This document shows positions 7,146 through 15,743 of a DNA stretch of 64,000 bases, in pieces. The translations under genes were made by a program, and so were the position numbers. Within the stretch, counting starts at the first letter, position 1. Each line of letters starts with the position of its first letter. Where the stretch lies: NCBI GenBank assembly GCA_947378785.1, contig CANCLK010000003.1, positions 1 to 64,000 on the forward strand. Reading direction: 5' to 3'. A model generated the notes under the pieces. That model saw nothing but the letters and a program-made list of their open reading frames with translations, was not told the origin of the DNA and searched no databases. This DNA is from Comamonadaceae bacterium (GTDB lineage: Bacteria > Pseudomonadota > Gammaproteobacteria > Burkholderiales > Burkholderiaceae_C).

Positions 7146-8543
7146 TCAATAGTTTGGAGGCCGCCGCAGGTGCCAGTCAGTGGAGTTTTGATAGGCCCAG
7201 CCGACGCGAAGTGCAGTCGCTTCGTCGTTGGCGCGGCAGACGATCTGTAGCGATGTCGGCAGCCCGTCTGGTGCAAAGCCGTTCGGTAACGCCAGCGCGC
7301 AAAGGTTTAAGTAGTTGCCGAAGCGCGTGTAGTGGGCCGGAGCCTTGGTCTGGTCGACTTCGTCTAACGGCAGAGCCGTGGTCATGGTGGTCGGCGTCAG
7401 CAGCGCGTCGATGCCTTCAAGTGCAGCCGGGAACTGGGCTTTCATCACATCGCGCATTCGCAGCGCCTCAATGTAGGCTTGAGCGGTGATGGCGCGGCCG
7501 GCGGCGATACGCGGACGCACGTGTGGATCAAGTGGCGCTTTCTCGTCGTCGACCAGTCCGTGATACAGCGCGTAGCTCTCTGCTGCCATGATCCGCAGGT
7601 TGAACACGGCGACATCGGCGAACAGGAACGGTAGATTGATCTCCACGACTTCCGCTCCAAGCTTTTCTAACTCAGACAGCGATCGGTCATAGGCGGCAAG
7701 CACGTCTGCCGATGCGTATTGTCTTTCGACTTCAGGCATGCGCGCGAGGCGCAAACCGCGCACTCCGTGCTTCAACGTGGGCATGGGGTCCGCGTATGGC
7801 AGACCATTCGTAAGCGGGTCTAGTGGGTCAGTACCCTGCATCGCTACGTAGAGTAACGCTACGTCCTCGACTGTGCGTGCCATAGGACCAGGCGTGTCGA
7901 GGGTCGGACTGAGGGGCAGCACACCGTGGGTGCTGATACGGCCGATGGTGGTCTTTAGGCCGGTGATACCGCACCAAGAAGCCGGCAAGCGCACTGAGCC
8001 GCCGGTGTCGGTGCCGACCGCCCACGGTGCAAGCCCTGAAGCAACCGCTACGCCCGATCCGCTACTGGAACCGCCGGGAGTTCGCGCGCGCTCAGGGTCC
8101 CAAGGATTCCACGGCGTACCGCGCAGTGAGTTCGTCCCCCAGCCGCCCATGGCGAATTCCACTGTGTGCGTCTTTCCGAGAACGATCATGCCCTGCGCGA
8201 TCAGTTTTTTCGCCAACGTCGCGGTGCCCGACGCACGGTTCGCCTTCAAGGCTTCGCTACCGCCAGTGACGATCTTGCCTTCGAGTTCGATCAGGTCTTT
8301 CAATGCGATCGGCACGCCGTGAAGTGGGCCGACGGAGTGGCCGGCTCTGATCGCAGCTTCGGCACCGCGTGCAGCCAGCCGGGCATCATCGGCATACACA
8401 TCGACGAAAGCGTGCAGCTTCGCGTCCTGCTGGTCTATCTTTGCGAGGTATGCGTCCGTGAGTTCGACGGGCGACAGCTTGCGCGACTGCAGCAGCTGTG
8501 ACAGTTGGTGTACGGGAACCAGAGTGAGGTCTTGTTGGGACAT
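7146..8543 (-). CDS. Amidase (amidase signature family)
   Basis: The 465-residue enzyme belongs to the Ser-cisSer-Lys amidases that hydrolyse amide or carbamoyl bonds. The catalytic Lys lies in GVPIALKDLIE, the cis-Ser in the Gly/Ser-rich loop TPGGSSSGSGVAVASG, and the nucleophile Ser in GTDTGGSVRLPA. The length is normal. It diverges from a LysR gene at 8645, its likely regulator. GatA-like amidotransferase function is unlikely because no gatB or gatC is present, so a small-molecule amidase is inferred; the substrate cannot be told. Confidence 0.9.
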   Translation of the reverse strand: MSQQDLTLVPVHQLSQLLQSRKLSPVELTDAYLAKIDQQDAKLHAFVDVYADDARLAARGAEAAIRAGHSVGPLHGVPIALKDLIELEGKIVTGGSEALKANRASGTATLAKKLIAQGMIVLGKTHTVEFAMGGWGTNSLRGTPWNPWDPERARTPGGSSSGSGVAVASGLAPWAVGTDTGGSVRLPASWCGITGLKTTIGRISTHGVLPLSPTLDTPGPMARTVEDVALLYVAMQGTDPLDPLTNGLPYADPMPTLKHGVRGLRLARMPEVERQYASADVLAAYDRSLSELEKLGAEVVEINLPFLFADVAVFNLRIMAAESYALYHGLVDDEKAPLDPHVRPRIAAGRAITAQAYIEALRMRDVMKAQFPAALEGIDALLTPTTMTTALPLDEVDQTKAPAHYTRFGNYLNLCALALPNGFAPDGLPTSLQIVCRANDEATALRVGWAYQNSTDWHLRRPPNY

Positions 8544-8595
8544 GTTTTTTTTGTTTGTGTTGGATTCTCTTGCGCCAATGTATCGCCACAGCCTG

Positions 8596-8632
8596 GATAA
8601 GAGAAGTTAGTTATCTGAAATGAACTTGATAA
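8596..8632. promoter_or_regulatory. Candidate LysR operator between amidase and LysR genes
   Basis: GATAA (8596-8600), TTATC (8611-8615) and GATAA (8628-8632) form two overlapping dyads with spacers of 10 and 12 bases. The layout fits a LysR recognition and activation site in the 101-base divergent gap. Based on symmetry only. Confidence 0.4.
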
Positions 8633-8644
8633 AATTATTTGATT

Positions 8645-9610
8645 ATGCGTATCACCCTTCGCCAAATCGAGACCTTTTACTGGATAGCCAAGCTCGGAAG
8701 CATCCATGCAGCGGCAAACCACCTGAACTTTAGCCAGCCGGCCCTCTCATCGAGAGTCAAAGAGCTCGAAGGTGCGATGGACATGGTGCTTTTTTCGCGC
8801 GAGAACCAGCGTGTGCATCTCACGCCGGCTGGTCGCAATGCATTGGCCTACGCAGAGCGTGTTTTGAACGCGGCACAGGACTTCGAGCGTCTGGGCGGCG
8901 CAGGCACTCCTTTGGAAGGGGTGCTGCGACTTGGCTCGGACGAATCGACGGCGATGCTGGCGCTGACGGAGGTGCTGAGTCAGCTGAAGCTGCGGCACCC
9001 GAAGCTGATCGTGGAGCTAAGCATCGATGTGGGTGCCGTGCTGACCGATAAGCTTCGCAAGCGCGATATCGACATGGCACTGCACACCAATCTCGGTGCT
9101 GCTTCGCACGTCGTCGACGAGCTGCTTGGCTGGGTAAAGTTTCAGTGGGTAGCATCGCGTGACATGGCAATACCGGACGGTGATTTTGTGCCTTCTGTAG
9201 CGTCCGCGCTGCCAATCGTGACCCACTTACCGCCCTCTACGCTCAACAGCTTCGTACGTAAATGGCTGCAGAGTGACGGCCAAGACTTTGACGGCGTGAA
9301 TTCATGCAACTCGCTGCAGTTGATGCTGCAATTGGTACGCGCTGGCCATGCCATCGCGGTATTGCCTATGCCGATTATTCGTGAGCATCTTGCGAGCGGA
9401 GAGTTGCGCACCCTGCCGGCGTGTCCGCAGCTGCCGTTAGCGCCTTACTACGCCTCGTACCTGAGGGATGCGCGCAGGCCTAGCATTGAGGCAGTGGTTG
9501 AAATTGCTCGTGTGGTACTGAAGAAAGTGCAGTTCTTTACACGGGTAGCGGAATCACAGCCTGCTACCTCCGCCGGCTTGGCGACAGACGAGGCCCTCGA
9601 GCCTTCGTAG
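8645..9610 (+). CDS. LysR family transcriptional regulator
   Basis: The protein has the LysR helix-turn-helix at its N-terminus (LRQIETFYWIAKLGSIHAAA, then SQPALSSRVKELE) and a C-terminal effector domain. The ATG at 8645 fits the family start; a TTG two codons earlier (8639) is possible. It faces the amidase gene across a 101-base divergent promoter region that holds GATAA/TTATC dyads, so control of the amidase is likely. The inducer is unknown. Confidence 0.9.
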   Translation: MRITLRQIETFYWIAKLGSIHAAANHLNFSQPALSSRVKELEGAMDMVLFSRENQRVHLTPAGRNALAYAERVLNAAQDFERLGGAGTPLEGVLRLGSDESTAMLALTEVLSQLKLRHPKLIVELSIDVGAVLTDKLRKRDIDMALHTNLGAASHVVDELLGWVKFQWVASRDMAIPDGDFVPSVASALPIVTHLPPSTLNSFVRKWLQSDGQDFDGVNSCNSLQLMLQLVRAGHAIAVLPMPIIREHLASGELRTLPACPQLPLAPYYASYLRDARRPSIEAVVEIARVVLKKVQFFTRVAESQPATSAGLATDEALEPS

Positions 9611-9632
9611 CCAGGATTTACCTTGTCACTGG

Positions 9633-10655
9633 TTATGTGTGGCCAATCACAGCGCGCGGCTCGTAGGCTTTTTCGAGCAGGATGACCTCGCTGGGACTAA
9701 GTGTCACATGGAGCGCTGCCACCGCATGATCAATATGGAAGTCCTTGCTGACCCCCGCGATCGGTGCGGTCACTCCCTTGTGCAGCAGCCAGGCATACGC
9801 CAGCGTCGCCGGCTGTACATCCTTCTCCCGTGCGATCGCATGCAGCACCTGCCGCACCTTCAGATCTGCCGCACGGCCGTAGAACTTGCGTTCCGCGTCA
9901 TCTGCTTCACCGCGCGGCGTTGCTCGCGTCATCTCACTGGATGGATCGCTCACAAGAAAGCCGCGTGCTAACGGGCTCCAAGGAAGCAGTGCCACTCCCG
10001 CATCTCTGCAAAGAGGGATCATCTCGCGTTCCTCTTCCCGGTAAACGAGGTTGTAGTGGTTCTGCATACTCGCAAAGCGGCTCCAACCGTGCTGCTGGGC
10101 GACCTGTTGCATTTTGGCGAATTGCCAAGCCCACATACTGCTCGCTCCGAGGTAACGGACCTTGCCGGCTTTCACCACGTCGTGTAGCGCCTCCATTGTT
10201 TCTTCCAGCGGGGTGTCCTGGTCGAAGCGATGGATCTGGTAGAGGTCAATGTAGTCAGTTCCTAGGCGTTGCAGCGATGCGTCCACCGCGTGGAAGATAC
10301 GCTTGCGGCTCAGGCCATCGAGATTGGGACGGCGGCGGAAAGACGCTGAATTCAAGCCCTCGAACGCCATATCTACCGGATTAAAGACTTTTGTGGCGAT
10401 CACCACCTCCTCGCGCCGTGCACCAGGGAACATCTCGGCCAAGCAGCGTCCAGTTACTTTCTCGCTTTCGCCGCCAGAATAGGTGTCGGCAGTGTCAAAA
10501 AAGTTGATACCTTGTTCCACCGCACGGCGAAACAATGGCCGCGCTGAGGCCTCATCTAATACCCAGGGGCGCCACTCAGTTGAACCGAAGGTGAGGGTAC
10601 CTAGGCAAATTCGAGATACCTTAAGGCCGGTATTGCCGAGACGGACGTATTTCAT
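9633..10655 (-). CDS. Aldo/keto reductase
   Basis: This 340-residue (beta/alpha)8-barrel NADPH oxidoreductase carries the AKR tetrad: Asp in FFDTADTYSGG, Tyr in the same stretch, Lys in VVIATKVF and His in IDLYQIHRFD. The N-terminal MKYVRLGNTGLKVSRICLG is typical of the YajO/YeaE-like bacterial group. The minus-strand TctC gene at 10696 and RraA-like gene at 11712 lie upstream with 40-50-base gaps, so the three probably form one transcript. It may reduce an aldehyde or ketone made in the pathway; the substrate is not predictable. Confidence 0.9.
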   Translation of the reverse strand: MKYVRLGNTGLKVSRICLGTLTFGSTEWRPWVLDEASARPLFRRAVEQGINFFDTADTYSGGESEKVTGRCLAEMFPGARREEVVIATKVFNPVDMAFEGLNSASFRRRPNLDGLSRKRIFHAVDASLQRLGTDYIDLYQIHRFDQDTPLEETMEALHDVVKAGKVRYLGASSMWAWQFAKMQQVAQQHGWSRFASMQNHYNLVYREEEREMIPLCRDAGVALLPWSPLARGFLVSDPSSEMTRATPRGEADDAERKFYGRAADLKVRQVLHAIAREKDVQPATLAYAWLLHKGVTAPIAGVSKDFHIDHAVAALHVTLSPSEVILLEKAYEPRAVIGHT

Positions 10656-10695
10656 ATGGGGTGCTAGGAACTTGCTGCGTTCCTAGCCTTTTAGC

Positions 10696-11661
10696 TTATT
10701 GCGGTTCAATGCCCGCCTGCTTGATGATCTGGCCGTACATCGCGGCGTCTGACTTGATCACATCGGTCATGGCCTGCGGCGTGCCGCCAATTGGATCCAA
10801 GCTAATCTCGGCTAGCTGCTTACCCATGTCGGCGGCGAGCGCCTTGTTCAGGTCCGCATTCAGGCGATCGACAATGGCCTTGGGCGTTCCCGCGGGAGCG
10901 ACCAAACCGATCCAAGTGACGGACTCATAGTCTGGCACACCAGCTTCGGCAACGGTCGGTAGGTTTGGCAGCAGTGGCGAGCGCTTGGCGCTGGTAATGG
11001 CCAGGCCGCGCAGCTTATTGCCCTTGACGTACTGCAGAGCCGTTGGCGAGGTCTCGAACATAGACTGGATCTGGCCACCTAGCAGATCGTTCAGCGCCGG
11101 AGCCCCCCCTTTGTAAGGCACATGCATAACTTGTGCACCGGTCGCCATCTCGAACTGCTTGGCTGCGATGTCTTGTCCAGTGCCGATGCCAGCACTGCCC
11201 ATGGTGACCTTGCCGGGTTGCGACTTAGCCAGCGCGATCAGCTCCTTCACGTTGTTGACCGGCACCGAGGGGTGGACCATCAGGATGTTGGGTTGATTGA
11301 CTAGGCGGATGATCGGCGCGAAGTCTTTGAACGGGTCGAAGCCGGTTTTCTTATACAAGTGGATGTTTGCCGCTAATACACCGGAACTTGCGACGAAGAG
11401 CGTGTTTCCATCGGCCTTACTTTTGGCGACGATTTCTGCCGCGATGTTGCCAGAAGCACCGGCGCGGTTGTCCACTACAACTGGTTGCCCAAGCGAGTCG
11501 GTGAGCCGCTTAGCGACGATGCGCGCCACCATATCCACGCTACCGCCGGGCGGGAACGGTACGATGATCTTGATCGGCCCGGTAGGCCAAGTTTGGGCTG
11601 ACGCGCCCCCGGCGGCGAGGAGGCAGAGAAACAGGACGCTGTGGCGCAAGCAATTGATCAT
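10696..11661 (-). CDS. TTT-type (Bug/TctC) periplasmic substrate-binding protein 2
   Basis: A 321-residue binding protein with a Sec signal peptide ending near residue 22 (LLAAGGASAQ) and clear ligand loops VPFPPGGSVDMVAR and DNRAGASG. The gene lies between an RraA-like gene (upstream) and an aldo/keto reductase gene (downstream), all on the minus strand, which suggests uptake of an organic acid handled by these enzymes. It has no adjacent TctAB partner. Confidence 0.92.
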   Translation of the reverse strand: MINCLRHSVLFLCLLAAGGASAQTWPTGPIKIIVPFPPGGSVDMVARIVAKRLTDSLGQPVVVDNRAGASGNIAAEIVAKSKADGNTLFVASSGVLAANIHLYKKTGFDPFKDFAPIIRLVNQPNILMVHPSVPVNNVKELIALAKSQPGKVTMGSAGIGTGQDIAAKQFEMATGAQVMHVPYKGGAPALNDLLGGQIQSMFETSPTALQYVKGNKLRGLAITSAKRSPLLPNLPTVAEAGVPDYESVTWIGLVAPAGTPKAIVDRLNADLNKALAADMGKQLAEISLDPIGGTPQAMTDVIKSDAAMYGQIIKQAGIEPQ

Positions 11662-11711
11662 GAAATAACTCCTAGTTGTTAAAGCAAGAGAAAAGGCGGC
11701 GAAAAAAATGG

Positions 11712-12398
11712 TCAGGTCTTTTGAACCTGTTTTTGCTTCTCGATCACATCGAGGATGACCTGCGTGGTACCCATGATGTCAGGATACTTTTCACCGGCAT
11801 CGATGCGGGCGAGAGTGCGCTTCTCGTCTGCCATCATCATCAGCGCGCGGCGGACCGAGTATTCGATGTCTTCCGGTGGCATAACGAGGATGCCGTTCTC
11901 GTCGGCCAAAACGGCGTCACCCGGATTGACTGCCACGCCGCCACAGCTGACAGTCACGCCAAACTCGCCGCCAAGACCCAAAGTCTTCACCGTCACGGCA
12001 GAGGTGCCACGAGACCATACTGGCACACCGTACTGGCGCAGTTCACCCAAGTCAGTGACCAGACCGTCGACGATGATGCCGGCAACGCCCGCCGCGCGGG
12101 CAGCATAAGCGACTGCACCGCCGAGCGAGGCAATGGACATGTCGCCGCAGCGGTCGATGATGATGAAGTCGCCAGGACGTGCTTGGCCAACGGCATAGTG
12201 GACCATCGCACCGTCCATACCGGGCATTCGGACGGTGATAGCGGTTCCGGCAACGCGACGATCTTGGAAATGGGCGCGAATGCCGGGGCACATGAACCCC
12301 GTGTAGCGAAAGTGGCCGATCACAGCCGGCTCCGCTTGCACGAGAAGTTTCAACAGCTGGAGATCGATTGCGGGGGGGAGTGGATTTATTTTGTACAT
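11712..12398 (-). CDS. RraA-like protein (HMG/CHA aldolase family), active site altered
   Basis: This 228-residue protein has the RraA / 4-hydroxy-4-methyl-2-oxoglutarate aldolase fold, recognised from GIIVDGLVTD, VPVWSRGTSAV and the NPGDAVLADENGILVMP segment. Family aldolases use a D-X20-R-D motif to bind metal and pyruvate enolate. Here the aligned positions read Gly-X20-Thr-Asp, so two of three residues are lost. True aldolase activity is therefore doubtful; a related decarboxylase, demethylmenaquinone-methyltransferase-like or regulatory role is possible. It is the first gene of the AKR-TctC cluster and diverges from the aspartate-dehydrogenase-like gene at 12739. Confidence 0.8.
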   Translation of the reverse strand: MYKINPLPPAIDLQLLKLLVQAEPAVIGHFRYTGFMCPGIRAHFQDRRVAGTAITVRMPGMDGAMVHYAVGQARPGDFIIIDRCGDMSIASLGGAVAYAARAAGVAGIIVDGLVTDLGELRQYGVPVWSRGTSAVTVKTLGLGGEFGVTVSCGGVAVNPGDAVLADENGILVMPPEDIEYSVRRALMMMADEKRTLARIDAGEKYPDIMGTTQVILDVIEKQKQVQKT

Positions 12399-12738
12399 TT
12401 GGAGTTTGCAGTCGATGCAATGAAATTATGTTGAATGTAGCCTCCAAGCAAGCAATGAAAAGTCAGTAATCTGGAAGGTAGTTGATCAACTTTTTTGATC
12501 AATGACTTTTAAACTGGACGTTTTTAGAAGAATTCTGCAAAACCCAGACCACCGATCTGAAAGATTTATGGCCGACGCCAAAGTGACTTGGGGAAATGCT
12601 TCCGGTTGATCCACTTATGGTTTTGGTTCAACAGCGGCGGCGGTCAGCTTGGAGCGTGGTACGAGGTTAAAGTGTTATTCCATCCATTCGGCTATTCGTT
12701 ATCAGGCCGTTTAATAAAGTAGTTATGAAGGCTTCAAA
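12399..12738. other. Divergent regulatory region between the RraA-like and aspartate-dehydrogenase-like genes
   Basis: The 340-base AT-rich gap holds no open frame of note. It must contain promoters for both outward transcription units and contains a nested palindrome at 12458-12510. No regulator gene is adjacent. Confidence 0.7.
12458..12510. promoter_or_regulatory. Nested palindromic operator candidate
   Basis: Two copies of the perfect palindrome TTGATCAA (12482-12489 and 12495-12502) start 13 bases apart. They are flanked by an outer dyad, AAAAGTCA at 12458-12465 and TGACTTTT at 12503-12510. Such an arrangement fits a dimeric repressor (for example GntR-type) acting on one or both divergent promoters. 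The binding protein is unknown. Confidence 0.5.
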
Positions 12739-13539
12739 TTGAAAATTGGCATCATTGGATATGGCGCGATGTCGCAATCGCTGTGTCAATTGTTGGCTGT
12801 GCATGCGCCTAGCGTTCAAGTGGTTAAAGTCCTCGTACGCCCCGAGAGCACCACGGCCTCACTTCAGCTTCCTGAGGGCGCAACTTTCGCTTTTTCCTCG
12901 GATGAGTTACTGGCTGCTCCACTGGACCTTGTTGTCGAATGTGCGGGGCATTTGGCTCTCAAAAATATTGGGGCTGCTGTGCTGGCCTCGGGTACAGACC
13001 TCCTGATTGCATCAGTGGGTGCTTTGGCAAATGCATCTGTGGAGGAATTACTCCTCCTTGCGGCCAAAAATAGCGGTGCTAAATTGCGTATCCCGTCTGG
13101 AGCTCTTGGTGGGTTAGACGTATTGGGTGCCGCAAAATTGGCGGGAATTGATTCAGTCGTTTACAGCTCTCGAAAGCATCCGAGCGCGTGGAAAGGAACA
13201 CCGGCAGAAAAAATACTTGATCTGGACACGATGAAGGAAGCCGTGACCTTCTTCACTGGCGATGCTCGCACTGCGGCGTTGGATTTTCCTCAGAACGCGA
13301 ACGTAGCGGCCGCCGTCGCCATGTCGGGCATTGGTTTTGAAAAAACCCAAGTGGAACTTATGGCGGATCCCTCTGCATCGGGTAATACGCATGTCATTCA
13401 TGCGCTGGGGAAATTCGGGGAGATCAGTGTCACGATCAACGGGAAAACGCTGGCAAATAATCCTAAAACTTCGATGCTTGCCCCGTTGAGTTTGGTTCGA
13501 TGCTTACGCAATATCAACGAATCAATTGTCATTGGGTGA
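12739..13539 (+). CDS. L-aspartate dehydrogenase-like protein (NadX/DUF108 family)
   Basis: A 266-residue NAD(P)-dependent amino-acid dehydrogenase family member. The N-terminal MKIGIIGYGAMSQSL is the dinucleotide loop; VECAGHLALKNIGAAVL, RIPSGALGGLDVL and the catalytic-type His in SSRKHPSAWKGTP match aspartate dehydrogenases. The start is a TTG with GAAGG eight bases upstream; a nearer ATG runs into a stop. The family makes oxaloacetate or iminoaspartate, but beside a Liv transporter and a CnbZ-like gene, a catabolic role on another amino acid is plausible. The DNA is more AT-rich than the surrounding catabolic genes. Confidence 0.82.
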   Translation: MKIGIIGYGAMSQSLCQLLAVHAPSVQVVKVLVRPESTTASLQLPEGATFAFSSDELLAAPLDLVVECAGHLALKNIGAAVLASGTDLLIASVGALANASVEELLLLAAKNSGAKLRIPSGALGGLDVLGAAKLAGIDSVVYSSRKHPSAWKGTPAEKILDLDTMKEAVTFFTGDARTAALDFPQNANVAAAVAMSGIGFEKTQVELMADPSASGNTHVIHALGKFGEISVTINGKTLANNPKTSMLAPLSLVRCLRNINESIVIG

Positions 13540-13646
13540 ACCTGCCGCTGAAATATGTTTACTGATTTTTGGGGATGCCAATATACTGAATCTGTAAACG
13601 CTTTTTTACCGCTGCTCTAGTCACATCCACTTTTTTAGGGTTTGTT

Positions 13647-14864
13647 ATGCCAAGCTTTGCCTCCTACTTCCCTCGTATCAGCATGCCGGTTCTGGCATGT
13701 GCGCTCATCACCTCCTTTGCTGCGACTGCGGCTGTTGCGCAAGACACCATTCGCTTCGGCGCTCCTTTGCCGCAGACTGGTCCGCTGGCCCCGGAGGCAT
13801 TGAAACAACAGCAGGGCTATGACCTGTGGGCTGAGCAGGTCAACAAGAGGGGCGGAATCAAAGTTGGCGATAAGAAGATGAAAGTGGAGATCGTTTACAC
13901 AGACTATCAGTCCAATACGCCACGTGCTGTGCAGGCCGCAGAACAGCTGATTACCCAACAGAAGGTCAACTTCCTTTTCAGCCCATTCGGGTCAGGTGCT
14001 GCCAAGGCTGCAAGCACGGTGTCGGAAAAGTACGCCGTACCAACCATTGCCTCGACGGCATCGTCATCGCAAGTATTTGATCAAGGTTACAAGTATCTAT
14101 TTGGTACGTTTACGCCGAATGACACTTTAACGACGCCATTGGTGAAGATCGTTCGGGAGAAGGCTTCCGGCGTGAAGCGCGTTGCAATTTTGGCGCGAAA
14201 TGATCTCTTTCCTTTGGCGATTGCTCAGGACATGGAGAAAGCGGCCAAGGCGAACGGGCTCGAAGTGGTCTTTTTCGAAAAGTATGCAATCAATACGATG
14301 GACCATTCGACGTCGTTGTCGCAGATGAAAGCGCAGTCCCCGCACTGGATTTTTGCGACCGGTTACATCAACGATCTGGTGTTGATAAAAAAGCAGATGT
14401 CTGATCAAAAAATGGAAGCGCCCGTGGTCACGATGATCGCAGGCCCCGCCTATAAGGAGTTCATTTCCGCTACGGGTAAGAGTTCAGAGAACATCAGCAG
14501 CGCGGCATGGTGGCATCCAGCTGCCTCCTACAAGGGTGTTGATATTTTCGGCACACCGGGTAATTACTCAAAGCTATTCCAGGAAAAGTACAAATCAGAA
14601 CCGGACTATGCGCAAGCATCGGCATCTGTGTCGGGGGTGCTTTTCCAGATGGCGATCGAAAAGGCCGGATCGCTTGACCGTACTAAAGTGCGCGACGAAC
14701 TGGCGCGCATGAACGTGATGACGTTCTGGGGCCCGGTGAAATTTGGACCAACGGGGCAAATCGATTCATTGGAGCCGCCAGTACTTCAGATCCAGAACGG
14801 CAAGACCCTCGTCGTGTCTCCGGCGGCGATCAAGCAAGCAGATTTCAAGCTCAGTGTGAAGTAA
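13647..14864 (+). CDS. Branched-chain amino acid-type ABC transporter substrate-binding protein
   Basis: A 405-residue periplasmic binding protein of the LivJ type. A signal peptide ends near residue 31 (TAAVAQ), followed by IRFGAPLPQTGPLAPE, the usual first ligand loop. The family binds branched-chain amino acids but also aromatic acids, amides and urea. It heads a complete livJHMGF operon; livH begins 12 bases after its stop. The neighbouring deaminase-like and dehydrogenase-like genes suggest a nitrogen-containing or aromatic ligand rather than leucine. Confidence 0.93.
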   Translation: MPSFASYFPRISMPVLACALITSFAATAAVAQDTIRFGAPLPQTGPLAPEALKQQQGYDLWAEQVNKRGGIKVGDKKMKVEIVYTDYQSNTPRAVQAAEQLITQQKVNFLFSPFGSGAAKAASTVSEKYAVPTIASTASSSQVFDQGYKYLFGTFTPNDTLTTPLVKIVREKASGVKRVAILARNDLFPLAIAQDMEKAAKANGLEVVFFEKYAINTMDHSTSLSQMKAQSPHWIFATGYINDLVLIKKQMSDQKMEAPVVTMIAGPAYKEFISATGKSSENISSAAWWHPAASYKGVDIFGTPGNYSKLFQEKYKSEPDYAQASASVSGVLFQMAIEKAGSLDRTKVRDELARMNVMTFWGPVKFGPTGQIDSLEPPVLQIQNGKTLVVSPAAIKQADFKLSVK

Positions 14865-14876
14865 GAACGCCTAGGG

Positions 14877-15743
14877 ATGCTCTACCTCCAAGTTCTTTTG
14901 AATGGCATCGTGCTGGGCTGCATCTATGCATGTGTTGCTACTGGATTCTCTCTGGTGTGGGGGGTGCTCAATGTTATCAACCTGATGCACGGAACCTTCA
15001 TCGTGCTTGGTTCCTATTTGGCTTGGTGGGCCTACTCGGCGCTGAACATAGCGCCGTGGACGGCGCTTTTGATCGCGGCCCCAGTCTATTTTTGTCTGGG
15101 ATACGCCGTACAACGCGGCATCCTTAATCGCGTCATCGCATCGCCTGTTCTTGTGACACTGACCCTGACATTCGGCCTCGATTTGATGCTGAACAATGCG
15201 ATGTTGTACTTTTTCAAGGCCGACTATCGTCGACTTGTGCTGGAACCAGCGATGGGGTCGCTTTCGGTTGGCCCCCTTGTGGTGCCTGTGGATCGCCTGG
15301 TTGCCATGGCTTTTGCACTTCTGCTGACTCTCATTTTGTATCTGATTTTGCGCCGTTCACGTGTTGGTCGGGCTATCGTCGCGGTGCGAATGGACCGCGA
15401 TGCGGCGTTGTTGATGGGTGTGAACGTGAAGTCGATCTATGCCATCGCTTTTGGTCTTGGGGCCTCTATGGCTGGTTGCGCGGGTGTTTTGTTAGCGATG
15501 ATTTATCCGATCTCGCCGGTTGCCTCGGGCGGCTATCTAGGAAAGGCCTTCGTAGTGTGCGTGCTCGGTGGGCTGGGTAGCGTGCCTGGCGCGATCATTG
15601 GGGGGCTGTTTCTCGGCCTGGTTGAAAGTTTTGGCTCGGTCGCATTTGGCCCCGAACATTCGGTCACGCTATCGTTCGGTCTGCTGATCCTATTCTTGAT
15701 ATTCAGGCCGCAAGGCATTCTAGGTAAGCGAGGCTTTGAATGA
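14877..15743 (+). CDS. Branched-chain amino acid-type ABC transporter permease LivH
   Basis: A 288-residue inner-membrane permease with about eight hydrophobic helices. GCIYACVATGFSLVWGVLNVI and the GGLGSVPGAIIGGLFLGLVE segment are typical of LivH. It is the first of two permease subunits in the Liv operon and overlaps livM by four bases (ATGA), indicating translational coupling. Confidence 0.94.
   Translation: MLYLQVLLNGIVLGCIYACVATGFSLVWGVLNVINLMHGTFIVLGSYLAWWAYSALNIAPWTALLIAAPVYFCLGYAVQRGILNRVIASPVLVTLTLTFGLDLMLNNAMLYFFKADYRRLVLEPAMGSLSVGPLVVPVDRLVAMAFALLLTLILYLILRRSRVGRAIVAVRMDRDAALLMGVNVKSIYAIAFGLGASMAGCAGVLLAMIYPISPVASGGYLGKAFVVCVLGGLGSVPGAIIGGLFLGLVESFGSVAFGPEHSVTLSFGLLILFLIFRPQGILGKRGFE

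Noticed and set aside
13557-13599. GTTTAC/GTAAAC dyad upstream of the Liv binding protein
   Set aside because: The arms are only six bases with a 31-base spacer, so chance cannot be excluded.
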